Source of the DNA: Laetiporus sulphureus 93-53
Lineage: Eukaryota > Basidiomycota > Agaricomycetes > Polyporales > Laetiporaceae
Assembly: GCF_001632365.1 (NCBI RefSeq)
Contig: NW_024468567.1
Location: forward strand, 47,257-111,256
DNA: 64,000 bases
Direction: 5' to 3'
Shown here: one piece after another, positions 10,928 through 24,023 of the stretch
Numbering within the stretch: position 1 is the first letter of the stretch
Layout: the number at the start of each line of letters is the position of its first letter
Program-made: the position numbers and the translations under genes
Notes under the pieces: generated by a model
Database searches by the model: none
Told to the model about the DNA's origin: nothing
The model's input: only the letters and a program-made list of their open reading frames with translations

Positions 10928-13158
10928 ATGTTACAATGTTCATTTGAATCAATTAACGTTTGCCAGACTAATGTGTACTTTATGCATGAGGTCCTCACTG
11001 GCCTGGGCATCGAAGTTTCTGACCTTTCACTGAATGTGCACAAGTTGGTCATGATGATTCACACCAGAATGGAGATGATGGCACAGTATGACCAATTTCA
11101 CATCCTTGCACTTCATTGAGTGTGCACCCTCAAAGTATCACCAGTCCAACTGACCTGAGAGACAGCAATGTTTATCTATGAGATGGTGGACGATCACCAC
11201 CTGGTGGTGTTCATCATTCATCATTTGTTTTTCGACGACCAGGGTGACATTATCATCGATATCCTGGAAGCTGACAGTGCAGATGTCGAATATCATGAGG
11301 AGTCTTCCAGTGTGCAGCCTGTAGCCAGTTCATCAGCTGCGATCACCTCTGAAGCAGCTGAAGATTTCATTCATCGACCATCACTACAGCAGGAGTGACC
11401 ATCGCCATCATGTGCAATGGTTTCATTACCCAGTGGTGTTATGGATGAAGAGGTGACACTTTCAGCTTTTAAATCAATAGATATTGCTGACCGTGCACAT
11501 CATGATGAGCTCTAGCTATCTGGGTCTGGGTTAGGCCAGACACCTGTGGGTGACGTTTTGATGGCGAGTATCATTTCAGTTATCACTAATTATTCATGAA
11601 CATCTCATTGTTAGGACTCACCGATTGATGGTGACGAGGGGGCACTGATTGAGGATGATGAAGTGGCATCCATTGCACATGACAAGCCATTGTCGGTTGA
11701 GCATGATGAGGAAGGGTCTGTGGCTGATCATGCTGGAATGGCTGAAAACCCATCTGAGTCTCTAATATGTTTTCACTTTTGTTTTAATAATGTTTGCACT
11801 CATGTTATTATTCACAGATGTTTGAGTCAGTCGGCTTTCAATGGTGGAAGGACTCGGAGTCCGAGGATAGTGTTGAGGTTGAAGATGAACGTCTGGTAAG
11901 TAACATTTTTGTTATGAGTCACCGGTTATTGATCAAATATTGTTAGAGAACTGCTGATGATGCTCCACTGTCCATGAACATGAATGCCTTCATCCTGGGA
12001 CCAGCGAGTTGCTGGTGTGGTGGTCATTTTAAACTGTTAACTCATCATGAACGATAGCTTCTGAAACTGTCCCCTGACATGCTGACCACAGATACTCCTG
12101 CAGCAACCACTGCCATGAAAAATGTGCCAGGACCTTCCTCCATGGCTCTGAATTTGAAGTGTCAGACCTCAATGCTGCCAATTGCGACACTGTCCACCAA
12201 TATTGTGATTAATGCTGAGGCAGCTTCTGTGGTAGACATTTCATTAGGCACTCGAGAGCACAGAAACTTAATGCCAATCATCTTGCAGCCTCAAGACATT
12301 TAGCGAGCCTTGGGACTCATGTACGTGTGCATCAAAAATCTCACTGGTCACTCAAAGGAATGATTTGCTGAAGTGTGGCATGCAGATCCTCTCTGTGGAA
12401 AATGTCAAACCCATAGCTGTCAGTGCATTTGGGATGATAGTGCCTACTCTTGCACAGAGTGTACATCATGCAAGGTGGAATGCAATTTGTCAAAGTTAGA
12501 TGGCATCATACAACATAGTTATCATATGTTATTCTTATTTCTCATTTTTCGTGCTGATAGCTAACAGTGACTTTGTTAGAATTTTTGCAGTTTGCTGGCC
12601 TTCAACAGGTTATGCCCAGTCATCCTATCCTCATTCAATGGCCTTTGTATGGATTGCCACAGGATCAGCGAGGTGTATTACTGCCTGAAATCTGGCTGGA
12701 CCTTCTTCCATTGTCCCTCAATCTGACATTTGTTAGCAAACATCCAGATAGGTCATCAAAGATGTCAGCCTCGACATTACAGCATGGTTGAGCTTAAAAG
12801 AATGCTGACACAGGGCCGTCCCATTCACTGCGAGCCCAACCAGCCCTCAAGCCATACATTTTGATGCCGTCACTCCATCCTCGAGGTATGAAGCAATGTC
12901 AAGACTCCACTCCTGGTCCTTTAACCTTGACTTGTCGACCGCATGAGGGTGAAGATGAAGATGAACATTTAGATTCAGCCTCACCTGCTCAGATTGACCG
13001 ACCAAAGCGATCTTGATGGGTGGATTCATCAGAAGATGGGTTCAATTTGGGCAATGAAGCGCAGAATGACATCATCCATGATGATCACTATGATGAGGAC
13101 CATTCAGAGGAGCCAGCAGAGGGTGCGAAGGGCAAGGGCAAGGAGAGGGTGAGAGATT
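10928..13158 (+). pseudogene. Multi-exon protein with acidic linkers and a Cys-rich motif, unrecognised
   Basis: One plus frame runs from 10928 (MLQCSFESINV) through GLGIEVSDLSLNVHKLV and DDQGDIIIDILEADSADVEY with stops at about 11119, 11398 and 11514. An acidic exon (IDGDEGALIEDDEVAS) follows. A clear 51-bp intron (GTAAGT...TTGTTAG, 11896-11946) separates it from later exons. A Cys cluster at about 12385-12490 reads CGKCQTHSCQC then CTECTSCKVEC. After an intron ending in TTTGCAG near 12591, a long exon (FAGLQQVMPSHPILIQWPLY onward) ends acidic and Lys/Gly-rich at about 13158. The Cys cluster resembles small zinc-binding motifs seen in fungal repeat proteins. Function is unknown. Confidence 0.5.
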
Positions 13159-13595
13159 AGAGGGTGGTATCTTTCAATTTCTTTTGATTTGCAGTTTGAT
13201 GCTGTGTTTTTTCTCCAGGGTTCAACACTCTGGAGATGTACTGGGTATCTCTTGGATATGTGATCTTAAATCAATGTAGACTTGGTTCTTTGGCTCAGGA
13301 TCTGGGATTCAATGTCGCAATGGATTTATTCAATAAAAATGGGCCTCACGAACATGTTCATTTGATCTGCAGTTTTTTGAACCACTACCATTAAGTGTTA
13401 CACTAAAATGCAATGGTCATCGAGCATATGTCCAGGATAGATCATCGATTCTCCTTATTTGGTGGTGGATAATGAATACCCTCACCCCTCGCTCTCATCC
13501 TCATCGTCCTCCATCAGTACAATACAATTCTCGTCATTCCTTTACTGCTGCAGTAATGTGCATGTCTGCTTCGATGTTGATGCTTTACTTCCCAG
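13159..13595. other. Gap between two opposite pseudogenes
   Basis: It contains an intron-like tract (13163-13195, ending TTTGCAG) and then no recognisable coding frame. The two flanking pseudogenes converge here, so 3' flanks of both are expected. Confidence 0.3.
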
Positions 13596-14790
13596 TCATC
13601 CCTTGTGCTCTTGAAGGGTGTCAAAGAGATCAGCTGCCCTCAGCACCTTGCAGAGGGTATGCTTGAGGGAAATATTATCGTAATGCAGTTCTTTGATCTC
13701 ATTCTCAGATAACTGGCCATGAATAAGTCCATCCACCTTCTGAAGTTCATTGAGCACCATCTCCTGTGAGGGTTTCTTGCTTTCCATAAGTGGAAAAAGA
13801 CCAAGTCATAAACCTTTCAGAGTGCCAGAATTTCAGTTTGATGATGAACTGCATGACATCTTTCATTGTGGGCTGCTCGACAATTCCAGCGTACACCATA
13901 TCAGTGCAAGTGAGATACTAGACAAGAGATCTGAAGTTCTGAATCAGTGTTGAAGTTGTCTGTGGTATTTTTGACTTTGCGCATTGTTTTCCTGCTTCTT
14001 TCAAGAGCTTCAGTGCTTCAAAAAATTGAATCGGGCCATCTCACAACTTCTGTGTGAAATCACAATTGTTCGCGAAGTCCCACATCACCTCCACATTTTT
14101 CACCACTCGACCCTTCTGAAACTGATTACTGAGTGCTTGTCGATTGCAGAAGAAGTCTTGATGGTTGATCTTCTGTGCTTCTTCCTTCAGAGATTCGAGA
14201 TATGCTTTTCAGTCATTCGGTGATGTGAATGTCATTCTGTGCTTTGTGAGAAGAAAATCAGAATGACCGTAAGTTGGAGAGCTGAATATGATGTATTGAT
14301 AAATCAGAGTGCTGAACAGATGATACAGTTGATAATGTCAGATGTCTTTTAGTGCCAGCCCATCATCTGAGTTGTAGACTTTTTAAGAGGTTCCAAACTC
14401 ACTGAATGGCATGTGGTGATCACCTCTGGCCTTCATCACTTTCTGTAGGGCAGAGGATCCACTTTGATCTGGTCTTTGAATGACATCAGCTGCTTCTTTG
14501 ATAAGGGTTGTGATGGTATGTTTGCATTGGTCTTCTGATAGCTTCAGCAGATCGGTTGTTTCATTTTCTGAGCAGTTTTTGGCTGCAGTTATGACATCAG
14601 CTTCACAAACAAATGAAGATATAATGGTCACTGCAGAATGGGTAGATCACTTGGAGGGTGTATCCATATGATGATTAGTCTCTGCCTGAAAATCGATGCA
14701 TTTTTGGTGAAGCCATTTAAGAGAGTATGAGTGGATGCTATCTGGATGCCCGAGTGAACTGCATTTGAGGGCTTCGATCAAGTCACTCAT
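13596..14790 (-). pseudogene. Large single-frame protein of unknown family, about 390 residues
   Basis: ATG at 14788-14790 opens MSDLIEALKCSS. The same minus frame is followed to a stop at 13747-13749 (348 codons) through about six in-frame stops and no frameshift. Recognisable stretches are TDLLKLSEDQCKHTITTL, KAYLESLKEEAQKINHQDFF, NVEVMWDFANNCDF, EAGKQCAKSKIPQTTS and FRSLV, a stop, YLTCTDMVYAG. A frameshift then leads into 13787-13596 (SQEMVLNELQKVDGLIHGQ). It is predicted to be largely helical and has no motif I can name. It looks like one long ancient ORF that decayed mainly by point stops. Confidence 0.55.
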
Positions 14791-15387
14791 TATTCCTGGA
14801 GAGAGCTAGTGTGAAGCCTTCTCAATGTAGTCATTCAGTAACCACATAGGTGTGTGCTCGTACATATTTCAAGTTAAAGGTAGAAGTAAGGCACCAGAAC
14901 TAAGATGCTTGAGGAGAATATCGATGAATTCTGTTTGCAGATTTACCATAATGTGATTCATCACATCCATCTAACAGAGCACTATGTATATCAATGATGA
15001 TCTGCATAATTTTTGTGTTGCTTTTGGCATCAGATATAGGTGAGTTGACCCTTGCGTGAAACTGATATTGGTGATTCAGAGTGAAAGAAGAGAAGGTGTT
15101 GGAGTCTACGATGAAGTCTGCTCTTATCAAAAGTTTGATCTTGACTGTCCAAATTAGACATTCAAGCCAGCCCACCTGCTTGCAATCTGAGATTTGATCA
15201 CTAGATTCTCGTAATGTTTTCTGAGAAGATGCTGCATTTTTTGACAGCAGAGATTAATGAAATGAGCAGACGCAAACCATTCAGACAGCATGATTCGCTG
15301 ACAAGCCATGCATGTGAAATGTGCAGAAGGTCAGCATGTGCATGGAGATTCTCATTTGCTACCCAGTATTGTGTCACCTTTGTTATG
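14791..15387 (-). other. Upstream flank with an open minus frame
   Basis: A minus frame 15175-14900 (KLLIRADFIVDSNTFSSF onward) may be another exon of the same pseudogene or of a neighbour. It shows no motif and its frame does not join the downstream ATG cleanly. Confidence 0.25.
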
Positions 15388-18300
15388 ATTTCTGAGGTAT
15401 GAAGAAAGAGTTTGTACAGGACTGGGCACTTAGGGTGTCTATGCAGCTTTTTTTCATCCCTGCGGGATATATAAGCAAAGCGTGAAACAGTGGACTATTA
15501 CAAAGTGGTTTCATTTTCTGCCCCTATCCTGAGGTTAGGAGAGGGACATTCCTTCAAAATGTTCTTACTGCATAATGTTTTGTTGTTACTGCTGTTTGTT
15601 ATCTTTTCTAATGAACATACAAGCCGGAATTTGAACCTGCACGATGTGACTGATCCAAATAGGTGCAAATATTCGAAGCCAATCACAGCACTGAATTTGC
15701 TAGGGTTAATGTCTGAAGGGCTGATGACTTCAAAGCTGTTCAAACCAATGTATTTGATGGCTTGAAAGCAATTCAAACCACAGCATTCACCATTTTGTGA
15801 TCTACAATGAATGGTTTAACATTTTTCGAACTTATTATAGTCTCTACTTGAGTAATAAGAATAGATCTCTACATTTTATTGCTCTACACTTCAACTTCTT
15901 CATTCTGAGCATACCAAAACAAGTCCTATTGGTGCAATTGAAGTTTTCTGCACTAGAGTAGATTGATTGGCCTTATTTGGCTTTGGTGGCTAAGCCACAG
16001 CTCTTGGTGTGGCTAATGACTTTCTAAGCTGGCTACATATGCTTTTGTTGCTCGAAAAATGTGCAGAAGCAAAGAGATTATTACTAAAGGCTTTAAGAGA
16101 GTATACAAATAGTTTGCGCATAGCTTTAACAATGCATTTTTACAGTAACACTCAAAGCTGCTGTGACTAAAATGAAAACCCTTTTCATGCTAAGATATCA
16201 GTGACAACTTGAAACCTTGCAATGCATAGGGGAGTATACTGTATCTTCATAACTCACTCCATATGCTGTTTCTTCATTTCATCTATACAAGCAGAATACT
16301 TTATGCAATCTGAGTTTTCAGCCACTGTGGTAAAATTGATTGCTCTTATTTGCCTTTAGTGGCTGAGCCACAGCTTCAAGTGTGGCTGATGGTTTCTTGA
16401 GGGTGTTACATATGTTTCTATTGCCTGAGAAATGCATAGCAGAAGGGAAAGATGATTAAAGGCTTCATAGAACATACTGAAGTATATAAATGATTTATGC
16501 ACAGCTTCAACAATGCATTTCTAACAATAACACTCAGTGCTGCTGTGGCTGAACTGTAAAACCTTAGCAGGCTTAGACATTGTTGACACTTTGATACCTA
16601 AACATGCATTATAGAGTATACTGCATGCTCATGCTTAACTTTGTAATGCTATTTCCTCATTTCATCTAAACAAGCAGAATAGGTGAGACAATCTGAGTCT
16701 TCAGCCACTATGGTAAAATGTTGAAAATTCTGATCCATATTTCGACATTTTATAATGTTTGACCACATGGATAATACACAGTACACAAGATCTTCATGCC
16801 CTGCGATGAGAACAACATGCAGATTATTTTCTGACTCAAAAAAGCGAAGATTTGAGGCTACAGGATGTTAGCCATCTAAATTCTCACACTTTAAGTTGCC
16901 ACAATGTGCAAATAAGATCAAATTATGACGTTTGTTGTTAGTGCAACTAGCTAGTTGCCTAAATGATAGATGTCATAGCTTGGCATTGTGCACACAATAC
17001 TTTGAGCTAATCTCAATTTCATTCCTCCAAAATTGGAAGATCTTCTTTTTGAGGTTTTGGGGCCTCAGAACATCATAATTTTAGTCTGAAAAATGTTATT
17101 TTTGCTAATGCACATAGAGCGCTGGATTTGAATCGGAGTTTGAATCTGAAAGGTGGCTGATCCAAATAAGTGCAAATGTTCATGGCCAATCAGAGTGCTG
17201 TATCTGTGGTTAATATTCATCAAATCAATTGAATTCTTTCAAAACACTTCAAACATTTGCATTTCATCATGTTCCACTATATCCAATCTGGCCAACAATA
17301 TACTATCATCTGAATAATGTATCATTTAGCATTTTTCGGAGTTATGACACTTTTTATTCCTTGTTTAACTAATAGTTGTTGCAATTAGGTTTCCAGCCAC
17401 CTTGATTTTCACTGTTGCCCTTCTATCTTCAGATTGGCTGCTGCTATGCTCACAGTCATATAGTACTAGAAAGGCATTCTTTTCAGCTTTCAAATGAGTA
17501 TCTGTTCATTAGATATTTATGCTTTGTTTTGAAGATATGTGCAATTCTATCAGGCTCACTCATCTATACACTTTTGTCACTAACAATCCAAAGCCTCCAA
17601 ACCTAAAAACCATAATAATTGGTTAATCAATTCTTTGTCCTAAGCACCGCCTTAAGGCATTAATGTAAACTTTTGATCAAACTTTGATGCACAAACCTGT
17701 CAATACCCTTTCATTTTTTTAACTGCTTTTACAATTCTATAATTTCTTTGAGTGGCCTCTCATACCTTGCTAATATGTTTTTGAGATGAGTTCAAAGATG
17801 ATGTATGAAATTAAGCTTTGAAAATTAATTAGGCCATTTTGTAGTCTTAAGAGTATTCTCTTTAATCCATCTTCATGTCTGTTTAAAGTTACACATGAAA
17901 TTATTATCTCCACACCTTTACTGTAATGCTTCAAGCCATTCTGAAGCTCAGTTTTCAGAATGGTAACATAAAGGTCAGAGTCATCTTGTGATCAATTTTA
18001 CAGGTATACAGCCTCACATCATGAGTGATCTGTCATCATCTTCATAATACAGCAAATTTGAATCTGTATTCAGCCAGACAAGTTCTAGCCATGCTATGTT
18101 CAATATTTTAAAGTACCATTTATATATGTAGTGCATCAGAGTGTGATCAAAAGCATACATACTATACAATATACTCAATAAACATGTTGAGTGTGATTAT
18201 ATTTATTTATAGCAGACTTTTAGCTTAATGAATAGTTGTGAGGGCTACAGAATCTGTAAGTATGTCAGCCACTCAGGATTTGAAAATCAAGTCTAAGATA
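15388..18300 (+). mobile_element. KVVS-family repeat, copy C (longest)
   Basis: It starts ATTTCTGAGGTATGAAG at 15388. The family ORF (15490-15765, MDYYKVVSFSAPILRLGEG) is followed by two hairpin units, TTTTTCGAACTTATTATAG, two copies of a roughly 370-bp block built around GTGGCT(A/G)AGCCAC (starting near 15974 and 16346), AAAAAGCGAAGAT (about 16845), CTAGCTAGTTGC (about 16948), a second KVVS-like leader remnant (17140-17225) and CATTTTTCGGAGTTATGAC (about 17330). A tail to about 18300 aligns with copy D around 49200-49370. No transposase is visible. Confidence 0.65.
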
Positions 18301-18380
18301 ATGAAAATCTCCTTTGACACTCTGAATATTTTGATACAGCTTAAAATAACAGATATCTTGAAGTATCTTGCTACGATCAT

Positions 18381-19366
18381 CTACACTGCCATATTTGCAG
18401 CATGATTACTAGCCATAAGCTTGTAATTTTTCTTGTGAAATTTAATGGAAGCAAAAATATCTTCTAAAACTGCTATCTTTACCTCATGATTCTTTTCCTC
18501 CTCTTTTAATTGATAAATAGCAATGTAATACTGGTCAGGATTAAGATCTGAACATGGGCTGACAAGAGACTGGCAGCTCCTACTTTCAGGTTTGCTTGCA
18601 GACCTGTTAGATGTGAGCTGAGAGGAAGATAATGAGTTTTTCACCAATTTTAATATGTGTTTCAAACTGCTCATGAGAGGACACCATCAAAACCTTGCTG
18701 CAGCTCTTACGACAAAATTTGCATTCTGTGCTTCATCTCTTCCCTTTCAGCATAATGCAGTCTAAGTCCTTCCTGAAGCAACAGAAACACTGCTCTCATG
18801 ATCTGCCATAGGCAATGTCACCAGAAATATCAGCAGTGATGATAGAGAGTGCATCGCTGACTATGCTATCAGACTCAAAATCTGCTGATGCGGTGACAAC
18901 AAGTGCAGATTTGGGTCCAGTGATAATGGTGATAGCATCCTCACTGCTAGCAACTGCTGATAATTTGCTGTCTGATGAAGGAGTGAGCTTCAAATTTTTG
19001 CTAGGAGAAGATAGTGAAAACATCAGTGAGATCTGATCCACTGACCACTATGGCATCAACAGCCTACCTGCCACTAATGTTGAGATCCTGGGCACCTGAG
19101 GCATGCTGTGTCATCTCATTCATGGAGATTACAATTACAGAAGATGAGACATTTGTCATGATGGTGGACTGTGCATTGGGAATGATATGACCTGGCAGGC
19201 CACTAGTAGAATGCTTCATGTCATCCTTGACTAGTGCTTTCTTGTTCACAGTGGGCATATGCTCCTCCACCTCCATCACATCATTTATCACAATAGTGGC
19301 TCCAGATATGTGATCTGGGTAGTATAAAGAGGAACTTCTGAGAAGCTGGCAGTGAGCAGTTTGCAT
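18381..19366 (-). pseudogene. Worn coding region, unrecognised
   Basis: Minus frames 19366-19064 (HISGATIVINDVMEVEEH), 19041-18796 (Ser/Ala-rich) and 18674-18381 (VKNSLSSSQLTSNRSASK, then YYIAIYQLKEEEKNHEVKI) look like consecutive exons. A CxxC pair (ECKFCRKSC) lies between them at about 18700-18725. The Ser-rich middle part is open on both strands. The family is not recognised. Confidence 0.3.
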
Positions 19367-20044
19367 TCGACATGTGCATCGTGGTGTTCTACAGGTGAAG
19401 TATTGTCAGTGAGCTGTCATTTCTAACATGGTGCGATTTTTGCTTATTAAATTTGTGATCAGGAACTGATGATATGTCAAATAGCTTTGTACTCTAGAGA
19501 CAAGCTGGTGCATCCTGTGAGAGAGATAAGCAAATCATCAGATAGTGAGATGCTGCATGAAATGGTGGTCACTGCTGGCAAGTCTGCTTGAGGAATCTAT
19601 AACTAAGCATTTGTCTGCATTGCCTAGTACCCTGTTCATCTGTATGTGCTTGCAAACATTGCTGTTGTTCAAGTTACAGGCCATGGTCTGTGAGATTACA
19701 TAGATGTGAGATGTTCAACAAGAGAAGCATGAGAACATTTGAGGTAGAGAACATGGCCAACAGGGCACCTCTAATAGGAAGTACATACTGTGGACCTAAA
19801 GGGGTGAAGATGAACAAGCATTCAAAAATAGTCAACTGAGAACAATGATTAGTGCAGAAATGAATGAACAAGTATCATTACCTCAAATGTGAATGCGTGA
19901 CTGTGAAGTGGCACTGTGTCATGATATGATGATCATGGTAGCAGCTGATAAGCTGCATCCTCACACAAACCATTCTATATGATTAGCATAGCGATGTTCA
20001 ATGCCTTCAATTGCATCCTGCCAGCCATGGCATACAGCCATCAT
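19367..20044. other. No gene seen
   Basis: Only short frames; no repeat partner noticed. Confidence 0.35.
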
Positions 20045-20504
20045 AAACACTACCAAGGTTCATGACATCCTGGAAGTGTAGATTGAATGCTCAGAAAGGA
20101 AATCAAGGGCTGTAAATAGCTGAATGGTGGATTCAACCAAGTTTCAGATAATGAAAAGCTCTTCTGAGGTCACTCTAAATATTTCAACACAGCTCAAAAT
20201 GGAATAAATCTTGCAGTATCATCAAGGTTCATGATATTGTGGAAGAGGGGAATTGAATGCCCAGGAAGGGCATTGAAGGGTCTGAGGGCCCTAATTGGTG
20301 GCCTCAACCAAGTTTCACATAATGAAAAGCTTTTCTGAGACCACTCTGAATATTTCAACACAGCTCAAATCATGCAGTACTCTCAAGGTTCATAACATTG
20401 TGGGGAAGGGTATTGAATGCCTTGAAAGAACATCAAAGAGCTTGAGGCCCTGCTTTGTGGTCTCAATCAAGTTTCAGGTAATGAAAAGCTCTTCTACATA
20501 TTAC
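20045..20504 (+). repeat. About 160-170 bp tandem repeat next to a Helitron end
   Basis: Three units are marked by AAGTTTCA(G/C)(A/G)TAATGAAAAGC at about 20141, 20312 and 20471 (spacing 171 and 159). Each contains CTGAATATTTCAACACAGCTCAAA and CAAGGTTCAT(G/A)A. The same unit, in the same position relative to a Helitron end, forms the array at 61560-62190 on the opposite strand. Confidence 0.8.
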
Positions 20505-20779
20505 ACATTGCAGACCCTGCAGCATCTCATATCATTGAAAAGATGACACAGATATATACATAGACTTTGCTGAATCTCATCCATAACATCATGTTACTCT
20601 AAAAACTGCTGCATCTTGAACAATCACACCATTTTTGATTTCTATCGATGAAACTGATATTTTAATGTGAATGAAAATATACAGTGTGGTGAATATTTAT
20701 AATCAAATTATAAACTTAATTATGAAGAATGTCAGGACGTCAGAAATTGTTTCTGCCAGAAATGGCCCTCTTACCCAAG
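20505..20779 (+). mobile_element. Helitron 3' fragment, internally deleted
   Basis: The left part (TTACACATTGCAGACCCTGCAG) matches the coding region of the Helitron copy at 60568-61450, and the right part matches its 3' tail; the sequence between is missing. It ends with hairpin CAGAAA-TTG-TTTCTG, then GCCAGAAATGGC, CCTCTTACCCAAG and a flanking T. It has no coding potential. It is best read as a non-autonomous derivative together with the preceding tandem array. Confidence 0.7.
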
Positions 20780-21857
20780 TATGAGCAAGTGTGGATCAAA
20801 TGAACAGCATGTCAGCGAGCTTATTTGGCTTCACTTCACATTAATATTATGTGTCACTGCTCTAATCTGCCATCGCTGTCTCATGAAGGACTCATCTTTT
20901 CTGCCTTCATCAATGAAGGTTCTATGGATATGTGCAGTCTGCATTATAGAGATGTTATGCTGTGAGTTCATGCATTGTTGGTGAGGTGCACAACTAATTT
21001 AGCCACCGATAGTTCTTGCTTACTCTCATAGAGGGAGCAATGGCTCAAGATTTATGCCCACTTTGATGTCGAGTGGGCTGTATGCCATACTAATTGTCTT
21101 CTCAACCATAGCAATGATTCTTGAATTGATGACCTGCTCATTGCTTCAGTTGCATATTTTCACTACGATTGGAGTTTGTGCATTTGACGTATTTGCACTC
21201 TTTTCATTAATATTATGTGAGTCAATGCATCCTATCTATGTGCACTTCTGATGCTCACATAGACCTAGCATGCTGTTATGATGAGCTGAAAAGATATTTA
21301 ACAATGAAGACCTGCCTATCTTTCACCATATTCATCCTAAAAACTTGGTCAGGAAGCATTCAGATCAGTGACTGTCTTTGATATATTTATTTATGACCCT
21401 TCTGACCAGTGGTTGCAGTAATAAATCAACAGACTACAGTCTATGATGTCTTACGAGGCTTGAATAAATGGCATCTAATCACTAATCTATCATGAGTCTG
21501 ACCTGCTCTCTTCTATGATGGTTATACTCGTGCTCCTTTGCATGAAGCTATGGTACTTTATGACCTTGAAGTGCAGGAGCTTTCTACTCTTCACTGTAGA
21601 TATCATGTTATAGGAGGATCTGGAAGTAAGCTTCTATCTTGCAGCTTTTCAGTTATTTCTGATGATATCACATAGTGTCGACATCAAATGTACAGAGAAA
21701 GTGGCAGGTAGGGCAGAGGATGGAACATTAGCATGCAGATCAGAAACAATTCTGAAAAGCACATTGCGCTGATGAATCGAATGGATATGGACAGCCACTG
21801 GAGGGCCCTTTCACAGCAGAAGAATTCTGTGACATAGGATGTCAAGCAAATTGCCAC
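20780..21857. other. No gene seen
   Basis: Short plus frames (20781-20984, 21054-21251) are Cys/Leu-rich and lack motifs. Confidence 0.35.
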
Positions 21858-23340
21858 ATGTGCAAGTCAAGAGCTCAATGGAAGAGTCAAAAGCTGTCAG
21901 GTTTTAGGGGTTCTAGCATTCTAACACATGCCCTACCAGTTCTTTCATTATCTCAAACTCCCAATTTTCAGGCAGGTCCATCCATCCAATACAACAATGC
22001 ATATGTGAAATGTGTGTGGGCTGACCTAGCTTATCTGCAAAATTATATTACTCATTGTATCTCGAATATTCATCTTGTCAGCCCACTTGACTTTGATTCT
22101 AATAATGTGAATGAGGATGCCGATGTTGCTTCAAGTCTCCTATTCCTGAACAGCAAACACAAGAACAACATCTTGTTCCTGAAGCATGAGAGTTGGCTGA
22201 CCTCTATGCTAGCAGAGGTACAAGTGCTGCCTTCTTTCAGGCATTCTCAGTTCAATCAAGGACAAGCTGATTTGACTGATTACATTCAATGTGAAATCGA
22301 CTTTCTAGAGAATTTTCACGATTGAGAGTGACAGTGGCCTAGAAATCATTATGTCAAGAAAGCTGATTCAGGAACAACGTCACAGATGGTGGAATGCAGC
22401 ATTAACGTTTGTGCTGGTGTGTAAAATATGTCGATCACTTCACCTGCTACTAAATTAAATTAATCAGGTCAATCCTTACATATCACTTGGTTGCTTAGAT
22501 GATGCATCTTCTGCATAGATTGCCTCACAGGGGGAGCAAGATTCTCCTCAGTGGCCTTTGTACACTTGTAAACTTGTCAACTGCTTTCAGGAGAAAATGA
22601 TTGAATTCTGCAGAAGATAGCATTATTCTCACAGAACTACTGAAAGACATCTGCACTGTCTGCTGAAACCTTGATCTTGACCTGCACACTCAAGCATATG
22701 CATCTTGCCCTGATTGTTGTGCACTATATAAGCAGTAATGCTGTCCTAAATGTTGTCAATATCGTGAAACTCCAAGTAGTGAACCATGTAGATTGCAGCT
22801 GTGGTGGATGTGCACCATCAGGAGGAAGCAGTTTGCCTATCCTGTGAAACTGTTTCTCTATCAGAATATGAAACACTGGCTGGCCTGGCTGTTATCTCAT
22901 CCAGAGATTGAAAAGATAATGAATAATGCCAATCAGAGAGCCCAAGCATCTGAGAAGGGTGCACAATAAGATATATGGGATGCTCCAATTGTGCAGGCAT
23001 TCAAGGATGCTGAAGATGTTAAAGCATTTGTCCATGCTCCTCCAGGTGAAGCGTGATATCTCTTTGGTCTATTTGTTAATGGATTTAACCCCTTTAATAT
23101 AAAGGTTGCATAGCAGAAAGTCACTGTCACAGATACCTATATGGTTTGCCTCAACCTACCTCTGCACCTGCAGTACCTATCAGAGAACTCCTATCTGATT
23201 GACATCATTTCAGGTCCTCCAAACCTTCTTTAGATTAGATAAATCACTTCCTTGAGCCTCTAGTCAACGATCTCCTTATATTCTGGCAGTGAAGAGTGTT
23301 CATCAATAAAACATTCATGTATGCTCAAGGATGAACAGTT
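21858..23340 (+). pseudogene. Plavaka-type (CACTA-superfamily) transposase fragment
   Basis: The plus strand reads a 155-codon frame (21858-22325) and then decayed exons. A Cys pair region follows (YASCPDCCALY, then CCPKCCQYRETP, about 22690-22780), then FAYPVKLFLYQNMKHWL, DAEDVKAFVHAPPGEA and FVNGFNPFNIK. The block YMVCLNLPLHLQYLSEN with IISGPP (about 23130-23220) ends near a degraded NHFLEPLVNDLL-like stretch and FMYAQG. The L-N-L-P-x-x-L-(R/Q)-Y-x-x-(E/S)-N and GPP/GP signature is typical of Plavaka transposases of basidiomycetes. The catalytic C-terminal part is absent because an LTR begins at 23363. Several stops make it dead. Confidence 0.65.
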
Positions 23341-23362
23341 TGCTGCACAATGATACCATTAG

Positions 23363-23829
23363 TGTCACAGCATGCTGATGACAAAGATACACCATCCAAA
23401 ATAAGAGTCTCCTTGAGGGTCTCTGGATAAAAGCCAACAGCGACGAGCTATGACAATATGATGTGCTCACTGATGAGACTGCAGTTGGTAAGACTTACTG
23501 ACAAGGTAAGGGGATGCTATCACAAGTAGAGAATGTATCAGATATATATCACACTGAGAGTGTCTGGTAAGACCTCGCTGTGATGGTAGTGGTGGACGAA
23601 GGAGAATAAGACTGAAGATCTCTCCTCATTTTCCCTGATCCTTATATACATGATTGCTAGGCTACTATACAGTACTATATAAGTGAGTCACATGCTACTC
23701 TACTGGACAGTGCTGCAATCATATAACTTGTCTCAATTGTTCTAATTGGCTGCCTAATAATAATTCACAAAGACGGAGCTCCTCCTGAGCATGCAATATA
23801 ATGTTATGGCAATTGCAACATATGATGCA
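23363..23829 (-). repeat. LTR, left copy (3' LTR of the minus-strand element)
   Basis: It starts TGTCACAGCATG and ends near GCAACATATGATGCA. It aligns with 31050-31453 through blocks such as AAAATAAGAGTCTCC, AAGACTTACTGAC(A/G)AGG, GGACGAAGGAGAATAA and GGAGCTCCTCCTGAGCATG. Insertions of tens of bases relative to the other copy suggest considerable age. A TATA-like CTTATATACATGATTGC lies in the middle. Confidence 0.7.
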
Positions 23830-24023
23830 ATGCCAAAGGGCTCAGTGTCACATGACTATGCCAAGAGAGATCTGGGGTCATGTGACTGAATGCTCAGTTA
23901 TCTTATCTCTCATTAGGTGACTCTTGTATGACTTGAAATAATAAAAAATAATATGTTCCTTGTAATACATGTTCCAAAATTGATCTTGTCAGGTAAAACT
24001 GTGATATCATCCCTTCTCAAGAT

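Noticed and set aside
18796..19041. Overlapping plus and minus Ser/Ala ORFs as two genes
   Set aside because: Open frames on both strands arise from the same low-complexity sequence; only the minus series has plausible neighbouring exons.
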